A stretch of 64,000 nucleotides of DNA, from assembly GCA_945901855.1 (NCBI GenBank), contig CAMDLT010000008.1, positions 1-64,000 of the forward strand, read 5' to 3'. The stretch comes from Asaia bogorensis (GTDB lineage: Bacteria > Pseudomonadota > Alphaproteobacteria > CACIAM-22H2). Both the position numbers and the translations under genes were made by a program. Below, in pieces: positions 8,203-16,860 of the stretch; the stretch's first letter is position 1, and each line of letters starts with the position of its first letter. A model generated the notes under the pieces. The model saw only the letters and a program-made list of their open reading frames with translations. It was not told the DNA's origin and made no database searches.

Positions 8203-8826
8203 TCAGGCCGAGCCGCTGCCCAGCACGCCCTTGGTCGAGGGCACGGCATCGGCCTTGCGCGGATCGATGGCGATCGCCGCCCGCAATGCACGGGCCAACG
8301 CCTTGAAACACGATTCGACGATGTGATGGTTGTTTTCGCCGTAGAGATTTTCGACATGCAGCGTCAAACCTGCGGCCTGGGCGAAGGCTTGGAACCATTC
8401 CTTGAACAGTTCGGTGTCCATATCGCCAAGCTTGGGCCGGGTGAAGGCGACCTTCCAGATCAAATAGGGTCGGTTGGAAGCGTCGAGCGCCACGCGGGTC
8501 AGCGTTTCGTCCATCGGGATCGTCGCTTCGCCGTAGCGCACGATGCCCTTGCGGTCGCCCAAGGCCTTCGCCACCGCCTCGCCCAGCACGATGCCGCAAT
8601 CTTCCGTCGTATGGTGGAAGTCGATATGCAGATCGCCCTTGGCGCGCAGCTTGATATCGACCAGCGAATGGCGCGAAAGCTGTTCGACCATATGGTCGAG
8701 AAAGCCGATGCCGGTCGCAACGTCGTAGACGCCCGTGCCGTCCAGATCGATGCTGGCTTCGATCTGGGTTTCCTTGGTCGTGCGGGCGGCCGAAGCGCGG
8801 CGCGGAGCGTGGGTCGGTGTCTGCAT
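8203..8826 (-). CDS. hisB: Imidazoleglycerol-phosphate dehydratase
   Basis: 207-residue monofunctional HisB (no phosphatase domain). Metal-binding motifs [28 protein letters not shown] and [18 protein letters not shown] are all present. It dehydrates IGP to imidazole-acetol phosphate. First gene of the minus-strand his operon; the start ATG 8826 gives a 20-residue basic N-terminal tail before the conserved [15 protein letters not shown], so a slightly shorter start cannot be excluded. The 114-bp gap to hslV is a divergent promoter region. Confidence 0.96.
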   Translation of the reverse strand: MQTPTHAPRRASAARTTKETQIEASIDLDGTGVYDVATGIGFLDHMVEQLSRHSLVDIKLRAKGDLHIDFHHTTEDCGIVLGEAVAKALGDRKGIVRYGEATIPMDETLTRVALDASNRPYLIWKVAFTRPKLGDMDTELFKEWFQAFAQAAGLTLHVENLYGENNHHIVESCFKALARALRAAIAIDPRKADAVPSTKGVLGSGSA

Positions 8827-8878
8827 GATGGGGCTGTTTTAGCAGACCGGCCCGTCCTGCGACCACAAATAACCGAAG

Positions 8879-8907
8879 CTTGATTGCAGGCCCCGATCCG
8901 CCTAGAT
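8879..8907 (+). promoter_or_regulatory. Candidate heat-shock (RpoH-type) promoter of hslVU
   Basis: CTTG at 8879-8882 and CCTAGAT at 8901-8907 are separated by 18 bp, resembling the alphaproteobacterial sigma-32 pattern CTTG with a downstream CYTATNT (6 of 7). The same bases read as TTGATT-N17-TAGATC for sigma-70. CTTGAT and ATCAAG also form an inverted repeat (8879-8884, 8905-8910). Confidence 0.35.
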
Positions 8908-8940
8908 CAAGGTTCGAACCGCCAGCGAAAGCCCTCCGCG

Positions 8941-9489
8941 ATGGACCAAAACAGATCCGAACTTTGGCACGGCACGACCATTCTGGCCGTACGGCGCAAC
9001 GGCAAGGTTGTCGTTGCGGGCGATGGCCAGGTCAGCCTCGGTGCCACCGTGATCAAGTCGAACGCCCGCAAGGTCCGCCGTCTGGGCACCGGCAACGTGA
9101 TCGGCGGGTTCGCAGGCGCCACCGCCGACGCGTTCACGCTGTTCGAGCGGCTCGAAGCCAAGCTTGAAAAGCATCCAGGCCAGCTCACGCGGGCCTGCGT
9201 CGAACTCGCCAAAGATTGGCGGACCGACCGGTATTTGCGCCGGCTGGAGGCGATGATGGCCGTGGCGGACGCCTCGGTCAGTCTGGTGCTGACCGGCACG
9301 GGCGACGTGCTGGAGCCCGAAGACGGGTTGATCGGCATCGGCTCGGGCGGGTCGTTTGCGCTGTCGGCGGCGCGGGCCTTGGTCGGGGCAACCGAGCTTT
9401 CCGCCCGCGAGATCGCCGAGCGCAGCCTTGGCATCGCTGCCGACATTTGCGTTTACACCAACCGCAACCTGACGATCGAAGAGCTATGA
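8941..9489 (+). CDS. hslV: ATP-dependent protease peptidase subunit HslV
   Basis: 182-residue N-terminal-nucleophile protease forming the proteolytic dodecamer of HslUV (ClpQY). The catalytic Thr is predicted at residue 12 ([10 protein letters not shown]), exposed after removal of an 11-residue propeptide as in other alphaproteobacterial HslV; GDGQVSLG and the IGSGG loop follow. I chose ATG 8941 because it gives the family N-terminus. Its stop overlaps the hslU start by ATGA. Divergent from the his operon. Confidence 0.96.
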   Translation: MDQNRSELWHGTTILAVRRNGKVVVAGDGQVSLGATVIKSNARKVRRLGTGNVIGGFAGATADAFTLFERLEAKLEKHPGQLTRACVELAKDWRTDRYLRRLEAMMAVADASVSLVLTGTGDVLEPEDGLIGIGSGGSFALSAARALVGATELSAREIAERSLGIAADICVYTNRNLTIEEL

Positions 9490-10805
9490 CCCAGACCGCC
9501 TTCTCGCCCCGCGAAATCGTCTCCGAACTCGACCGCTACATCGTCGGCCAGGACGCCGCCAAGCGGGCCGTCGCCGTCGCGTTGCGCAACCGCTGGCGGC
9601 GTCTGCAGTTGCCAGCCGAGCTTCGCGACGAAGTCTTGCCCAAGAACATCCTGATGATCGGGCCCACGGGCTGCGGCAAGACCGAGATTGCCAGGCGCCT
9701 CGCCAAGCTTGCCCAGGCGCCGTTCATCAAGGTCGAAGCGACCAAGTTCACCGAAGTCGGCTATGTCGGGCGCGATGTCGAACAGATCGTTCGCGACCTG
9801 CTTGAAATCGCGATCCAGATGACTCGCGAGCGGCTGCGCAAGGAAGTCGAAGCGCGTGCCGAACTTGCCGCCGAAGAACGCGTTCTCGAAGCGCTCGTCG
9901 GCGCCAACGCATCGGCCGACACAAAACAGAAGTTTCGAAAGATGCTTCGTGAAGGCCAGCTCGCCGATCGCGAAATCGAGCTGCAGGTCGCCGACACGGC
10001 GGCGATGCAAATGCCGATGATGGACATGCCCGGCCTGCAGGGCGGCCAAATGGGCATGGTCAACCTCAACGACATGCTCTCGAAGGCGTTCGGCGGGCGC
10101 ACAAAACCGCGCCGCATGAAGGTGGGCGAGAGCCACGCCCTGCTGCTGCAAGAAGAAGCCGACAAGCTGCTGGATCAGGACCGCGTGCTCAAGGAAGCGA
10201 AGCTCGCCGTCGAGCAGAACGGCATCGTGTTCATCGACGAGATCGACAAGATTTGCGGCCGCGGCGAGCGCATGGGCGGGGCGGACGTGAGCCGCGAAGG
10301 CGTACAGCGCGATCTGCTGCCGCTCATCGAAGGCACCACGGTCTCGACCAAACACGGGCCGATCAAGACGGACCATGTTCTGTTCGTGGCGTCGGGCGCG
10401 TTCCATGTCGCGAAGCCTTCGGACCTGTTGCCCGAGCTGCAAGGCCGGCTGCCGATCCGCGTCGAGCTCAAAGGCCTCGAGAAAGCCGACTTCGTGCGCA
10501 TCCTCAAGGAGCCCGAGAACAGTCTGATCAAGCAGTACGTCGCGTTGCTGAAGACCGAGGAGGTGGCGCTCAGCTTCGGCGACGATGCCATCGACGCGAT
10601 CGCCGACCTTGCCGCCGAGGTCAATCGCGGCGTCGAAAACATCGGTGCCCGTCGGCTGCACACGATCCTCGAACGTTTGCTCGAGGAGATCAGCTTCACG
10701 GCCTCGGACCGCAGCGGCGAAGCCATCGCGATCACGGAATCCTACGTGCGCGAAAAAATCGCCGATCTCGCCAAGAACGCGGACCTGTCGAAGTTTATCT
10801 TGTAG
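9486..10805 (+). CDS. hslU: ATP-dependent protease ATPase subunit HslU
   Basis: 439-residue AAA+ unfoldase. N-terminal [17 protein letters not shown], Walker A GPTGCGKT at residues 59-66, an intermediate (I) domain of about 100 residues rich in Met ([16 protein letters not shown]), Walker [12 protein letters not shown] and the sensor/C-terminal LSKFIL tail that docks into HslV. Uses ATP to unfold and feed substrates to HslV in the cytoplasm. Start fixed by the ATGA overlap with hslV. Its 3' end overlaps the convergent lipoprotein gene by 11 bases. Confidence 0.97.
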   Translation: MTQTAFSPREIVSELDRYIVGQDAAKRAVAVALRNRWRRLQLPAELRDEVLPKNILMIGPTGCGKTEIARRLAKLAQAPFIKVEATKFTEVGYVGRDVEQIVRDLLEIAIQMTRERLRKEVEARAELAAEERVLEALVGANASADTKQKFRKMLREGQLADREIELQVADTAAMQMPMMDMPGLQGGQMGMVNLNDMLSKAFGGRTKPRRMKVGESHALLLQEEADKLLDQDRVLKEAKLAVEQNGIVFIDEIDKICGRGERMGGADVSREGVQRDLLPLIEGTTVSTKHGPIKTDHVLFVASGAFHVAKPSDLLPELQGRLPIRVELKGLEKADFVRILKEPENSLIKQYVALLKTEEVALSFGDDAIDAIADLAAEVNRGVENIGARRLHTILERLLEEISFTASDRSGEAIAITESYVREKIADLAKNADLSKFIL

Positions 10806-11058
10806 AGGGCGTGTTCGCTTTTTTGAGCTGGTCGTAGACCACGCCGCCGACTGCGCCCACGCCAGCGCCGATCAAGGCGCCGGTACCCGCCGTCACGCCG
10901 CCCGGCAGCAAGCCAAATCCGCCGCCCACGGCCGCACCAACGCCAGCCCCCACGAGTACGCGCTCCTGCGTCTTGCTCAAATTGATGTCGCGAACGCTGG
11001 AACAGCCAGACGCCAACAGCAAAGCGCCAAGGGCGATCGCACATGTCATGTTTCTCAT
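10795..11058 (-). CDS. Small glycine-zipper lipoprotein
   Basis: 87-residue lipoprotein. A short signal peptide ends in lipobox LASGC at about residues 14-18, followed by a glycine-zipper segment ([12 protein letters not shown], then [12 protein letters not shown]) as in OsmB/YMGG-type outer-membrane proteins. Such proteins insert in the outer membrane or respond to envelope stress; the exact role is unknown. ATG 11058 is chosen because a strong ribosome site AGGAAGGAGA lies 7 bases upstream; an earlier ATG at 11091 would put basic residues before the signal peptide. Convergent with hslU. Confidence 0.85.
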   Translation of the reverse strand: MRNMTCAIALGALLLASGCSSVRDINLSKTQERVLVGAGVGAAVGGGFGLLPGGVTAGTGALIGAGVGAVGGVVYDQLKKANTPSTR

Positions 11059-11083
11059 AACAGGTCTCCTTCCTGAAAAAACT

Positions 11084-11470
11084 TTAGCCAAAACCGGTTC
11101 TTTTGCGAACAGTTAAATCGGCAGCCTTCAAGCGCCTGCTGAGCTCGGCAATGTCGGCATCCGAAAGATCCCCGATCCGCGCGGCCAGTAGGTTCGCAAG
11201 CTCGGTGCGCGCAGGATCGAGCCCGCTGGTATCGACCGTTACCTTGGGGTGCGAGAGACGTACGAGATTTTGCATCTCCTCGAAATCGTCCCAAATGAGT
11301 CCGAAGTACTCGCAGACCTGCACGACCAACGCCGGCGACGGCTGGCCGCGATGGCCGTGCTCGAGGGCCGAGAGATAGGCTTGGCTGATATCGAGCGCAC
11401 CCGCCATTTGTTTGAGCGTGAGACCGCGCGCCCGGCGCAAGGCGCGCACCTTGGCGCCGAACGGCGTCAT
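11084..11470 (-). CDS. XRE-family helix-turn-helix regulator
   Basis: 128-residue DNA-binding protein. Residues 4-70 form a HTH_XRE domain (LRRARGLTLKQMAGALDIS followed by QAYLSALEHGHRG); the rest is a helical tail. The target is unknown. ATG 11470 overlaps the stop of the upstream Smr gene by ATGA, so it is the distal gene of a coupled pair; Smr-XRE linkage next to hslVU is familiar in alphaproteobacteria. A longer in-frame start at 11575 would only read the Smr gene in another frame. Confidence 0.88.
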   Translation of the reverse strand: MTPFGAKVRALRRARGLTLKQMAGALDISQAYLSALEHGHRGQPSPALVVQVCEYFGLIWDDFEEMQNLVRLSHPKVTVDTSGLDPARTELANLLAARIGDLSDADIAELSRRLKAADLTVRKRTGFG

Positions 11471-11988
11471 CGGTTGCGCCGCAGCAGCACGTAGAGCGCG
11501 CCCTCGCCGCCATGCGGCAAGCGGGCGTTGGCCAAGCGCAAGATGCGGCTGGCAAACGGGCCGCCGCGCAACCATTCGGGCACTTGGCGACGCAAGACCC
11601 CTTCGCCCTGTTTGCCCTTGCCGGTGACGACCAGCAGCATGCGCAGTCCCGCAGACACTGCCTCGGCCATAAAACGATCAAGCGCCGCGTGCGCGCGTTG
11701 CTGGGTGAGGCCGTGCAAATCGATCGCGCGGTCTATCGGCAGTTCGCCGCGTTCGAATTTTCGCGCCGTATTTCGATCGAGCCCCGGAAGTGCCGTCGCG
11801 CGCGTCGGCGTTTTGGGCGACGGCATCGAAAACAAGACGGGCACTTCGACGATGCGAGCCGCTGCGACGGATGATTTGGCGAGGAGGGATTTGGGAACGG
11901 CTTTGGGCTTTTTGGTTTTGCGCAGCGGAACCACGTCGCGCATCGCCACTTCGAACAGATGGATGTCGGGAACGGGCTTGCGCGTCAA
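11467..11988 (-). CDS. Smr/MutS2-domain protein with TTG start
   Basis: 173 residues from TTG 11988. The C-terminal Smr domain shows IDLHGLTQQRAHAALDRF, the VTGKGKQGEGVLRR loop and a conserved end (GGEGALYVLLRR); such domains bind or nick nucleic acids. The Smr-family N-terminal pattern (LFEVAMRDVVPL, compare xLWxxVxRxVxPL) lies upstream of the first ATG (11943), so translation must begin earlier; TTG 11988 gives this and overlaps the lldD stop as TTGA. Coupled downstream to the XRE gene. Starting at 11943 would give 158 residues and lose the conserved segment. Confidence 0.83.
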   Translation of the reverse strand: MTRKPVPDIHLFEVAMRDVVPLRKTKKPKAVPKSLLAKSSVAAARIVEVPVLFSMPSPKTPTRATALPGLDRNTARKFERGELPIDRAIDLHGLTQQRAHAALDRFMAEAVSAGLRMLLVVTGKGKQGEGVLRRQVPEWLRGGPFASRILRLANARLPHGGEGALYVLLRRNR

Positions 11989-13157
11989 GATTTTATCGCG
12001 AACTCGCGCCGCGTGTCGGCATCCACGATCAAGACGTCGCGGCCCAAATCGGCGATGTCCCGCTTGCCGCAAAAAGCCAGCGTGATGTCGAGTTCCTTGC
12101 GAATGATCTCGAGCGCTTTGGTGACCCCTTCTTGGCCCATAGCGCCCAGACCGTACAAAAAGGCCCGCCCGATGTAAGTGCCCTTGGCGCCCAGCGACAG
12201 CGCCTTGAGCACGTCCTGGCCCGAGCGAATGCCGCCGTCGAAATGTACCTCGATCTTGTCGCCGACGGCATCGACAATGGGCGCGAGCTTGGCGATCGAG
12301 GACAAGGCGCCGTCGAGCTGGCGCCCGCCATGGTTCGAGACGATCAGCGCATCGGCCCCCGATTGCGCGGCAAGCAAGGCGTCTTCTTCGTCGAGGATGC
12401 CCTTCAAGATCAGCTTGCCGCCCCACAGGTCCTTGATCCATTTGACGTCGTCCCACGACAGCGTGGGATCGAATTGCTGCGCGGTCCAAGACGACAGCGA
12501 CGACATGTCGTCGACGCCCGTCACGTGGCCCACGATATTGCCAAAGCCGCGCCGCTTGGTGCCGAGCATGCCAAGGCACCAGCGCGGCTTGGTCATCATG
12601 TCGAGAATGTTGGGCAGCGTCAGTTTGGGCGGGGCCGTCAGGCCATTTTTGATATCCTTGTGGCGCTGTCCCAGAATCTGCAGATCGAGCGTCAGGACCA
12701 GCGCCGAACATTTGGCGGCTTGCGCGCGCTTGATCAGGCGCTTGATGAAATCGCGGTCGCGCAGCACGTAAAGCTGGAACCAAAACGGCTTGTCGGTGTT
12801 TGTCGCGACGTCTTCGATCGAACAGATGCTCATGGTCGAGAGCGTGAACGGGATCCCGAAAGCCGCGGCCGCGCGCGCGGCCAAAATTTCGCCGTCGGCA
12901 TGCTGCATACCGGTAAGGCCGGTGGGCGCGATCGCGACCGGCATGGCGGCGGGGCTGCCCGCGAGGGTGGTGGCGAGTTTGCGCCCATCCATATTGACGG
13001 CGACGCGCTGGCGCAGCCGGATTTTTTCGAAATCCGTCGTGTTGGCGCGATAGGTTTGTTCGGTCCACGAACCCGAGTCCGCATAGTCGTAGAACATGCG
13101 CGGCACGCGGGCTTGCGCCAGCCGGCGCAAATCTTCGATATTGGTGATGGCGGACAT
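11985..13157 (-). CDS. lldD: FMN-dependent alpha-hydroxy-acid dehydrogenase (L-lactate dehydrogenase type)
   Basis: 390-residue flavoprotein of the LldD/glycolate-oxidase family. It shows the N-terminal FYDYADSGSWTEQTYR, the substrate and FMN residues in LYVLRDRDF, the catalytic His in SNHGGRQLDG and the phosphate loop IEVHFDGGIRSGQDVLKAL. Likely oxidises L-lactate to pyruvate, passing electrons to the respiratory chain; other 2-hydroxy acids are possible. ATG 13157 has an upstream AAGGG site; GTG/ATG further up at 13190 adds unconserved residues. A LysR regulator lies just upstream on the same strand and Smr follows with a TTGA overlap. Confidence 0.88.
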   Translation of the reverse strand: MSAITNIEDLRRLAQARVPRMFYDYADSGSWTEQTYRANTTDFEKIRLRQRVAVNMDGRKLATTLAGSPAAMPVAIAPTGLTGMQHADGEILAARAAAAFGIPFTLSTMSICSIEDVATNTDKPFWFQLYVLRDRDFIKRLIKRAQAAKCSALVLTLDLQILGQRHKDIKNGLTAPPKLTLPNILDMMTKPRWCLGMLGTKRRGFGNIVGHVTGVDDMSSLSSWTAQQFDPTLSWDDVKWIKDLWGGKLILKGILDEEDALLAAQSGADALIVSNHGGRQLDGALSSIAKLAPIVDAVGDKIEVHFDGGIRSGQDVLKALSLGAKGTYIGRAFLYGLGAMGQEGVTKALEIIRKELDITLAFCGKRDIADLGRDVLIVDADTRREFAIKS

Positions 13158-13199
13158 AACGGTTTTCCCTTCGACAGCGGACGCGCGCAATGTGCCGCG

Positions 13200-14093
13200 T
13201 TATGCGCCCAGAATCCAGGCTCGAAACGCAGCCACGCGCGGATCCTCGGGCCCCGGTCTGGGCGAAACGACCCAATAGGCATAGCGCGACGGCAATTCCA
13301 GATCGAACAGTTTGACCAATCGGCCGGCGGCCAGATCGTCGGCCAGCGGCACGCTGCGCCCGATCGCGACCCCCTGCCCCAATCGCGCCGCCGCGTACAG
13401 CAAGGCTGAGTCCGAAAAGCCCGGTCCACGCTGGACGAGCGTTGCAGGCAAGCCCAACAGTTCGAGCCATGGATCCCAGGCAAGACGCGGCTCCGTGCCC
13501 GGCAGATTGGAATCGTGCATCAGCGTGGCACTGCGAAGGTCCGGCGCCTTGCGCAAGCCTGGACTGGCGTGAACAAGGGCTGGCGCCGCGCACATGAAAA
13601 CAGTTTCGCCGCTCAAGCGGTCGGCGCGCAGCTGGGGCGGCGGCGTTTTGACGTAGCGGATGGCGACATCGACATCTTCGCGCGCAAAATCGACAAGATT
13701 GGTTTCGGTGCGCAGCACCAAGTCGATCTCGGGATACAGCGCAGAAAATTTCGGTACGCGCGGCAACAGCCAATTGGCGGCAAAGCTTGGCAAGGCGCTC
13801 ACCACCAGCCGTCCGGCGCGCGGGCGGGCCGTCAACGTACGGGTCGCGGCAGCAAGCGCCGAAAAACCTTCCTCGAGACCCGGCAAAAACGCGCGCCCCG
13901 TGTCGGTAAGCGCAAGGCCACGCGGCAATCGACGGAACAGTTTTACGCCAAGCAGCGCCTCGAGCGCTGCGACGTGCTGGCTGATTGCAGCGGGCGTCAC
14001 CGACAACTCGCGTGCGGCAGACGAAAACCCGCCGGTTCGGGCGGCAGCCTCGAACGCATGCAACGCGTTGAGCGGCGGAAGACGGCGTTTCAT
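13200..14093 (-). CDS. LysR-family regulator (GcvA type)
   Basis: 297 residues. The N-terminal winged HTH begins MKRRLPPLNALHAFEAAART and includes SSAARELSVTPAAISQHVAALE; the rest is a type 2 periplasmic-binding-like effector domain. The PLNALHAFEAAAR start is typical of the GcvA/AmpR-like branch. It lies 42 bases upstream of lldD in the same orientation and divergent from the GST gene, so either may be its target. CTTAG repeats at 14098-14102 and 14108-14112, just upstream of its ATG, are one helical turn apart and could be part of its site. Effector unknown. Confidence 0.9.
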   Translation of the reverse strand: MKRRLPPLNALHAFEAAARTGGFSSAARELSVTPAAISQHVAALEALLGVKLFRRLPRGLALTDTGRAFLPGLEEGFSALAAATRTLTARPRAGRLVVSALPSFAANWLLPRVPKFSALYPEIDLVLRTETNLVDFAREDVDVAIRYVKTPPPQLRADRLSGETVFMCAAPALVHASPGLRKAPDLRSATLMHDSNLPGTEPRLAWDPWLELLGLPATLVQRGPGFSDSALLYAAARLGQGVAIGRSVPLADDLAAGRLVKLFDLELPSRYAYWVVSPRPGPEDPRVAAFRAWILGA

Positions 14094-14182
14094 ATGGCTT
14101 AGTATAGCTTAGGCTTGGCTTCTGAAAACTGGTTTGTCCGGAGCCCTCGGTTGGCGCTATTTCCGCTGCGAAGGAGAAAAAA

Positions 14183-14794
14183 ATGATGGAAATTGTGCTT
14201 TATGACAGTCCTTTTTCGGGCAACGCCTATAAATGCCGTTTGATGCTGCATAAGTTGAACTTGGCCTATCGTTTTATCGAGATTGATATCGACCGCGCGG
14301 AAAGCCAGACGCCCGCGTTCCTTGCCATGAATCCCAACGGCCGAGTGCCTGTTCTAGCTCTGCCGGATGGAACGAAGCTGGCGGAGTCCAATGCGATCTT
14401 GTGCTGGCTCGCGCGCGGCACAAAATACTTGCCGGACGACCCCACCGCCTTTGCGCAGACGATGCAGTGGCTGTTCTTCGAGCAATACAGCCACGAGCCC
14501 AACATCGCGACCGTACGGTATTGGCTGACGCACAATATTGAGATCACGCCCTACCGCGCTTTGGCGATCGAGCAAAAGCGCTTGCAAGGGGTCGAGGCGC
14601 TGCGCGTCATGGAAACGCATCTGGCAACACGGTCGTTTTTTGTGGGATCGGGTCCCACGATCGCCGATATCGCGCTTTACGCCTATACGCATGTTGCCGA
14701 GGAAGGCGGATTTGCGCTTGAGCCCTTCGCGAATGTGCGCGGCTGGCTGGCGCGCGTCGCGGCCGATAAACCCCATATTCCGATCGGCGCTTAA
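14183..14794 (+). CDS. Glutathione S-transferase family protein
   Basis: 203 residues. N-terminal thioredoxin-like domain (IVLYDSPFSGNAYKCRL, with NPNGRVPVLALPDG and the glutathione-binding LAESNAILCWLA), then an all-helical C-terminal domain ending around the conserved TIADIALYAYTHVA N-capping box. Catalyses or regulates glutathione-dependent chemistry; the substrate cannot be told. Start supported by GAAGGAG 7 bases upstream. Divergent from the LysR gene and convergent with mltA, overlapping its stop by 4 bases. Confidence 0.9.
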   Translation: MMEIVLYDSPFSGNAYKCRLMLHKLNLAYRFIEIDIDRAESQTPAFLAMNPNGRVPVLALPDGTKLAESNAILCWLARGTKYLPDDPTAFAQTMQWLFFEQYSHEPNIATVRYWLTHNIEITPYRALAIEQKRLQGVEALRVMETHLATRSFFVGSGPTIADIALYAYTHVAEEGGFALEPFANVRGWLARVAADKPHIPIGA

Positions 14795-16005
14795 GACGTA
14801 CGCAGGCGCCGCTCGGCTACGCCGACCGGCAGCAAGATCCAGGCGCGCCCGGTCGAGCGCATGCGCCCGGCCTGTTCGGCCGCCAACGCGCCCGCCCCCC
14901 AAAACACGTCGCCGCGAACGGGCCCGCGGATCGCCCCGCCCGTGTCTTGCGCCATCAGCAAGCGGCGCACGCGCTTTGCCGAGTCGAGCGGATCATCGGC
15001 GTCCAAAAAGATCGGTACGCCCATCGGCAAGAAGGTGCGATCGACGGCGAGCGAGCGACCCGGCGTAAGGGCGACCCCTTCGCTGCCAAGCGGCCCGTCG
15101 CCTTCAACGATACGAAAAAACACGTAAGACGGGTTGGCATTGCGAAGCGCCGCCGCTTGCGCGGGGTTTGCGGCAAGCCACGCTCGGATCGATTGCATCG
15201 ACACGGTTTCGCGCGTCAAAACCCCGCGCTCGATCAGCACGCGGCCGATCGGCACGTAAGGGTGGCCGTTTTGCGCGGCAAAGCCGACGCGCACGATGCG
15301 CCCGTCTTCAAGCCGCACGCGGCCCGAGCCCTGAACTTCGAGAAAAAACGCGTCGTCGGCATTGTCGACCCACATGACCGGGCGCGCGCGCGCACCCAAG
15401 GCACCCGCAACGATGTCGGCACGCGGCGCATAGGGACGAAGAACGCCGTTCTCGACGCGGCCTGCCAAACGCTGCCCGCGAAATTCCTCGCGGAAACTGC
15501 CGAGATCGATCGTTACCAAATCTTCAGGACGACCATAAAGTGGCACGCCATAGCGCGGCGTGCGAGTTAGGCTGCCATTGAGCTCGGGCTCGAAATAGCC
15601 CGTGTACAGGCCCTCGCGCGTTTGGTTATTGGCGAGCGAAAAGGGCCGAAAATGGCGTTCGAAAAATGCGCGCGCCGCACCCGGAGACACGCCCGGCAAT
15701 TCCGCGCATGCGGCACGCCAATCGGAAATTTGGCCACCCAGCGCGTCGGGCCCCACGGTCTGCGTATCCGGCAAACGCGCAAGCCGCGCACAGCTGCGCG
15801 CCAATGCAGGCAACGCCTCGTCATGTCGATCGACATTCCAGCCCGGCAGATCGGCATACGAGGCTAGCTGCAGCACGAGGCGCGGCGCCGGTTCTGCAAC
15901 GGCAGGCGGCGGCGTTTGCAAAACAGTTGTTGGCGGCGGCGCAGCCGTACAGGCCGCAAGCGTTGCGGCGGCGGCGGCGGCGGCGGCGAGGAAAATTTTT
16001 CGCAA
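14791..16005 (-). CDS. mltA: Membrane-bound lytic murein transglycosylase A, TTG start
   Basis: 404 residues from TTG 16005. The lipoprotein signal LRKIFLAAAA with a run of eight Ala ends in TLAAC (Cys19). The MltA barrel domain follows (EGLYTGYFEPELNGS, VMWVDNADDAFFLEVQGSGR) and a C-terminal 3D domain with the Asp motifs FLDADDPLDSAKR and LMAQDTGGAIRG. It cleaves peptidoglycan glycan strands to anhydro-muropeptides at the outer membrane. No ATG exists before the lipobox; the alternative CTG near 16029 is less likely. Follows the Tim44-like gene by 23 bases. Confidence 0.88.
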   Translation of the reverse strand: MRKIFLAAAAAAAATLAACTAAPPPTTVLQTPPPAVAEPAPRLVLQLASYADLPGWNVDRHDEALPALARSCARLARLPDTQTVGPDALGGQISDWRAACAELPGVSPGAARAFFERHFRPFSLANNQTREGLYTGYFEPELNGSLTRTPRYGVPLYGRPEDLVTIDLGSFREEFRGQRLAGRVENGVLRPYAPRADIVAGALGARARPVMWVDNADDAFFLEVQGSGRVRLEDGRIVRVGFAAQNGHPYVPIGRVLIERGVLTRETVSMQSIRAWLAANPAQAAALRNANPSYVFFRIVEGDGPLGSEGVALTPGRSLAVDRTFLPMGVPIFLDADDPLDSAKRVRRLLMAQDTGGAIRGPVRGDVFWGAGALAAEQAGRMRSTGRAWILLPVGVAERRLRTS

Positions 16006-16028
16006 CGGAAAACCGATCTGGCGGACGA

Positions 16029-16733
16029 TCAGCTCGGTTCTTCGGTGCGGACCAGCGTCCAATCGGGCGACTGGCTGCGCGTGTCGCGCGCGAACGTCCA
16101 AAGATCGGTGAGCTTCTGCACCGCAGCCGCTTCTCCATCGACCGGATTGCCGTCGGCATCGCGCAGGACGTTGACTTGCTCGGTCACAAATTTGACGGTT
16201 ACTTCGGCCATCCGGCCTGCCATGCGCAGGACCGTGATGTCTGCACTGCGAATACCGACCAACGTCGTTTCGAGGGTTTGCTTGGCGGTTTGGCGCTCGC
16301 GGATCGCACCGGCAAAACCGGCGAACACGTCGGGCGCAAGCAACGGCTTCAGCGTATCGGTATCGCCTTGCGCATAGGCGAGCAAAATCATCTCGAATGC
16401 ACCCCGCGCGCCCTGGACAAATGCGTCTGGCGCAAAATCGGGGTCGCTGCGGACGATTTCATCCAGACCAAGCTGCAATGCCGGGCTGCCCATGAGGATT
16501 TTGTCCGCGACTTCTTTGCTGGAGCTGTCCAGGGGGCGCGTTGCGCCCGGAAACGGCGTGACGTTATCGGGCGTCTGTTCGGCGCGCTCGGTCGTGCGTT
16601 CGGGCGGGCGACGGGTCCAACGTTCGGCGTCTTCGGCGCCCGTGCGGCGACCAAGGATGCTGCGCAACCGCAAAATCAAAAAGGCGGCGACCGCAGCAAA
16701 CAGTAAAATATCCATGATCGCCATATTGTCCAT
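16029..16733 (-). CDS. Tim44/TimA-domain membrane protein
   Basis: 234 residues. One N-terminal transmembrane segment (about 7-22, DILLFAAVAAFLILRL), a Pro/Arg-rich linker, then a Tim44-like domain (about 90-225) with the EMILLAYAQGDTDTLKPLL helix that is diagnostic. Bacterial Tim44-like proteins are relatives of the mitochondrial import motor anchor; the bacterial role is poorly known. In-frame ATGs at 16724 and 16715 are alternatives. Upstream of mltA on the same strand, a pairing common in alphaproteobacteria, near secB. Confidence 0.87.
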   Translation of the reverse strand: MDNMAIMDILLFAAVAAFLILRLRSILGRRTGAEDAERWTRRPPERTTERAEQTPDNVTPFPGATRPLDSSSKEVADKILMGSPALQLGLDEIVRSDPDFAPDAFVQGARGAFEMILLAYAQGDTDTLKPLLAPDVFAGFAGAIRERQTAKQTLETTLVGIRSADITVLRMAGRMAEVTVKFVTEQVNVLRDADGNPVDGEAAAVQKLTDLWTFARDTRSQSPDWTLVRTEEPS

Positions 16734-16860
16734 CCGCTTTGACCCGTCTTTTGCGTTCGATAATCCAACGCTTATAAGTAAGGCTGACGACGGGATGGAA
16801 CAAGCGTTGCCGGCCGGATTCTTGTATAGAGACGGCAGAAAAGCCTTTTTTGGAGCTAAA

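Noticed and set aside
15206..15222. parS-like GTTTCGCGCGTCAAAAC in mltA
   Set aside because: The right half contains an extra base and does not form the palindrome.
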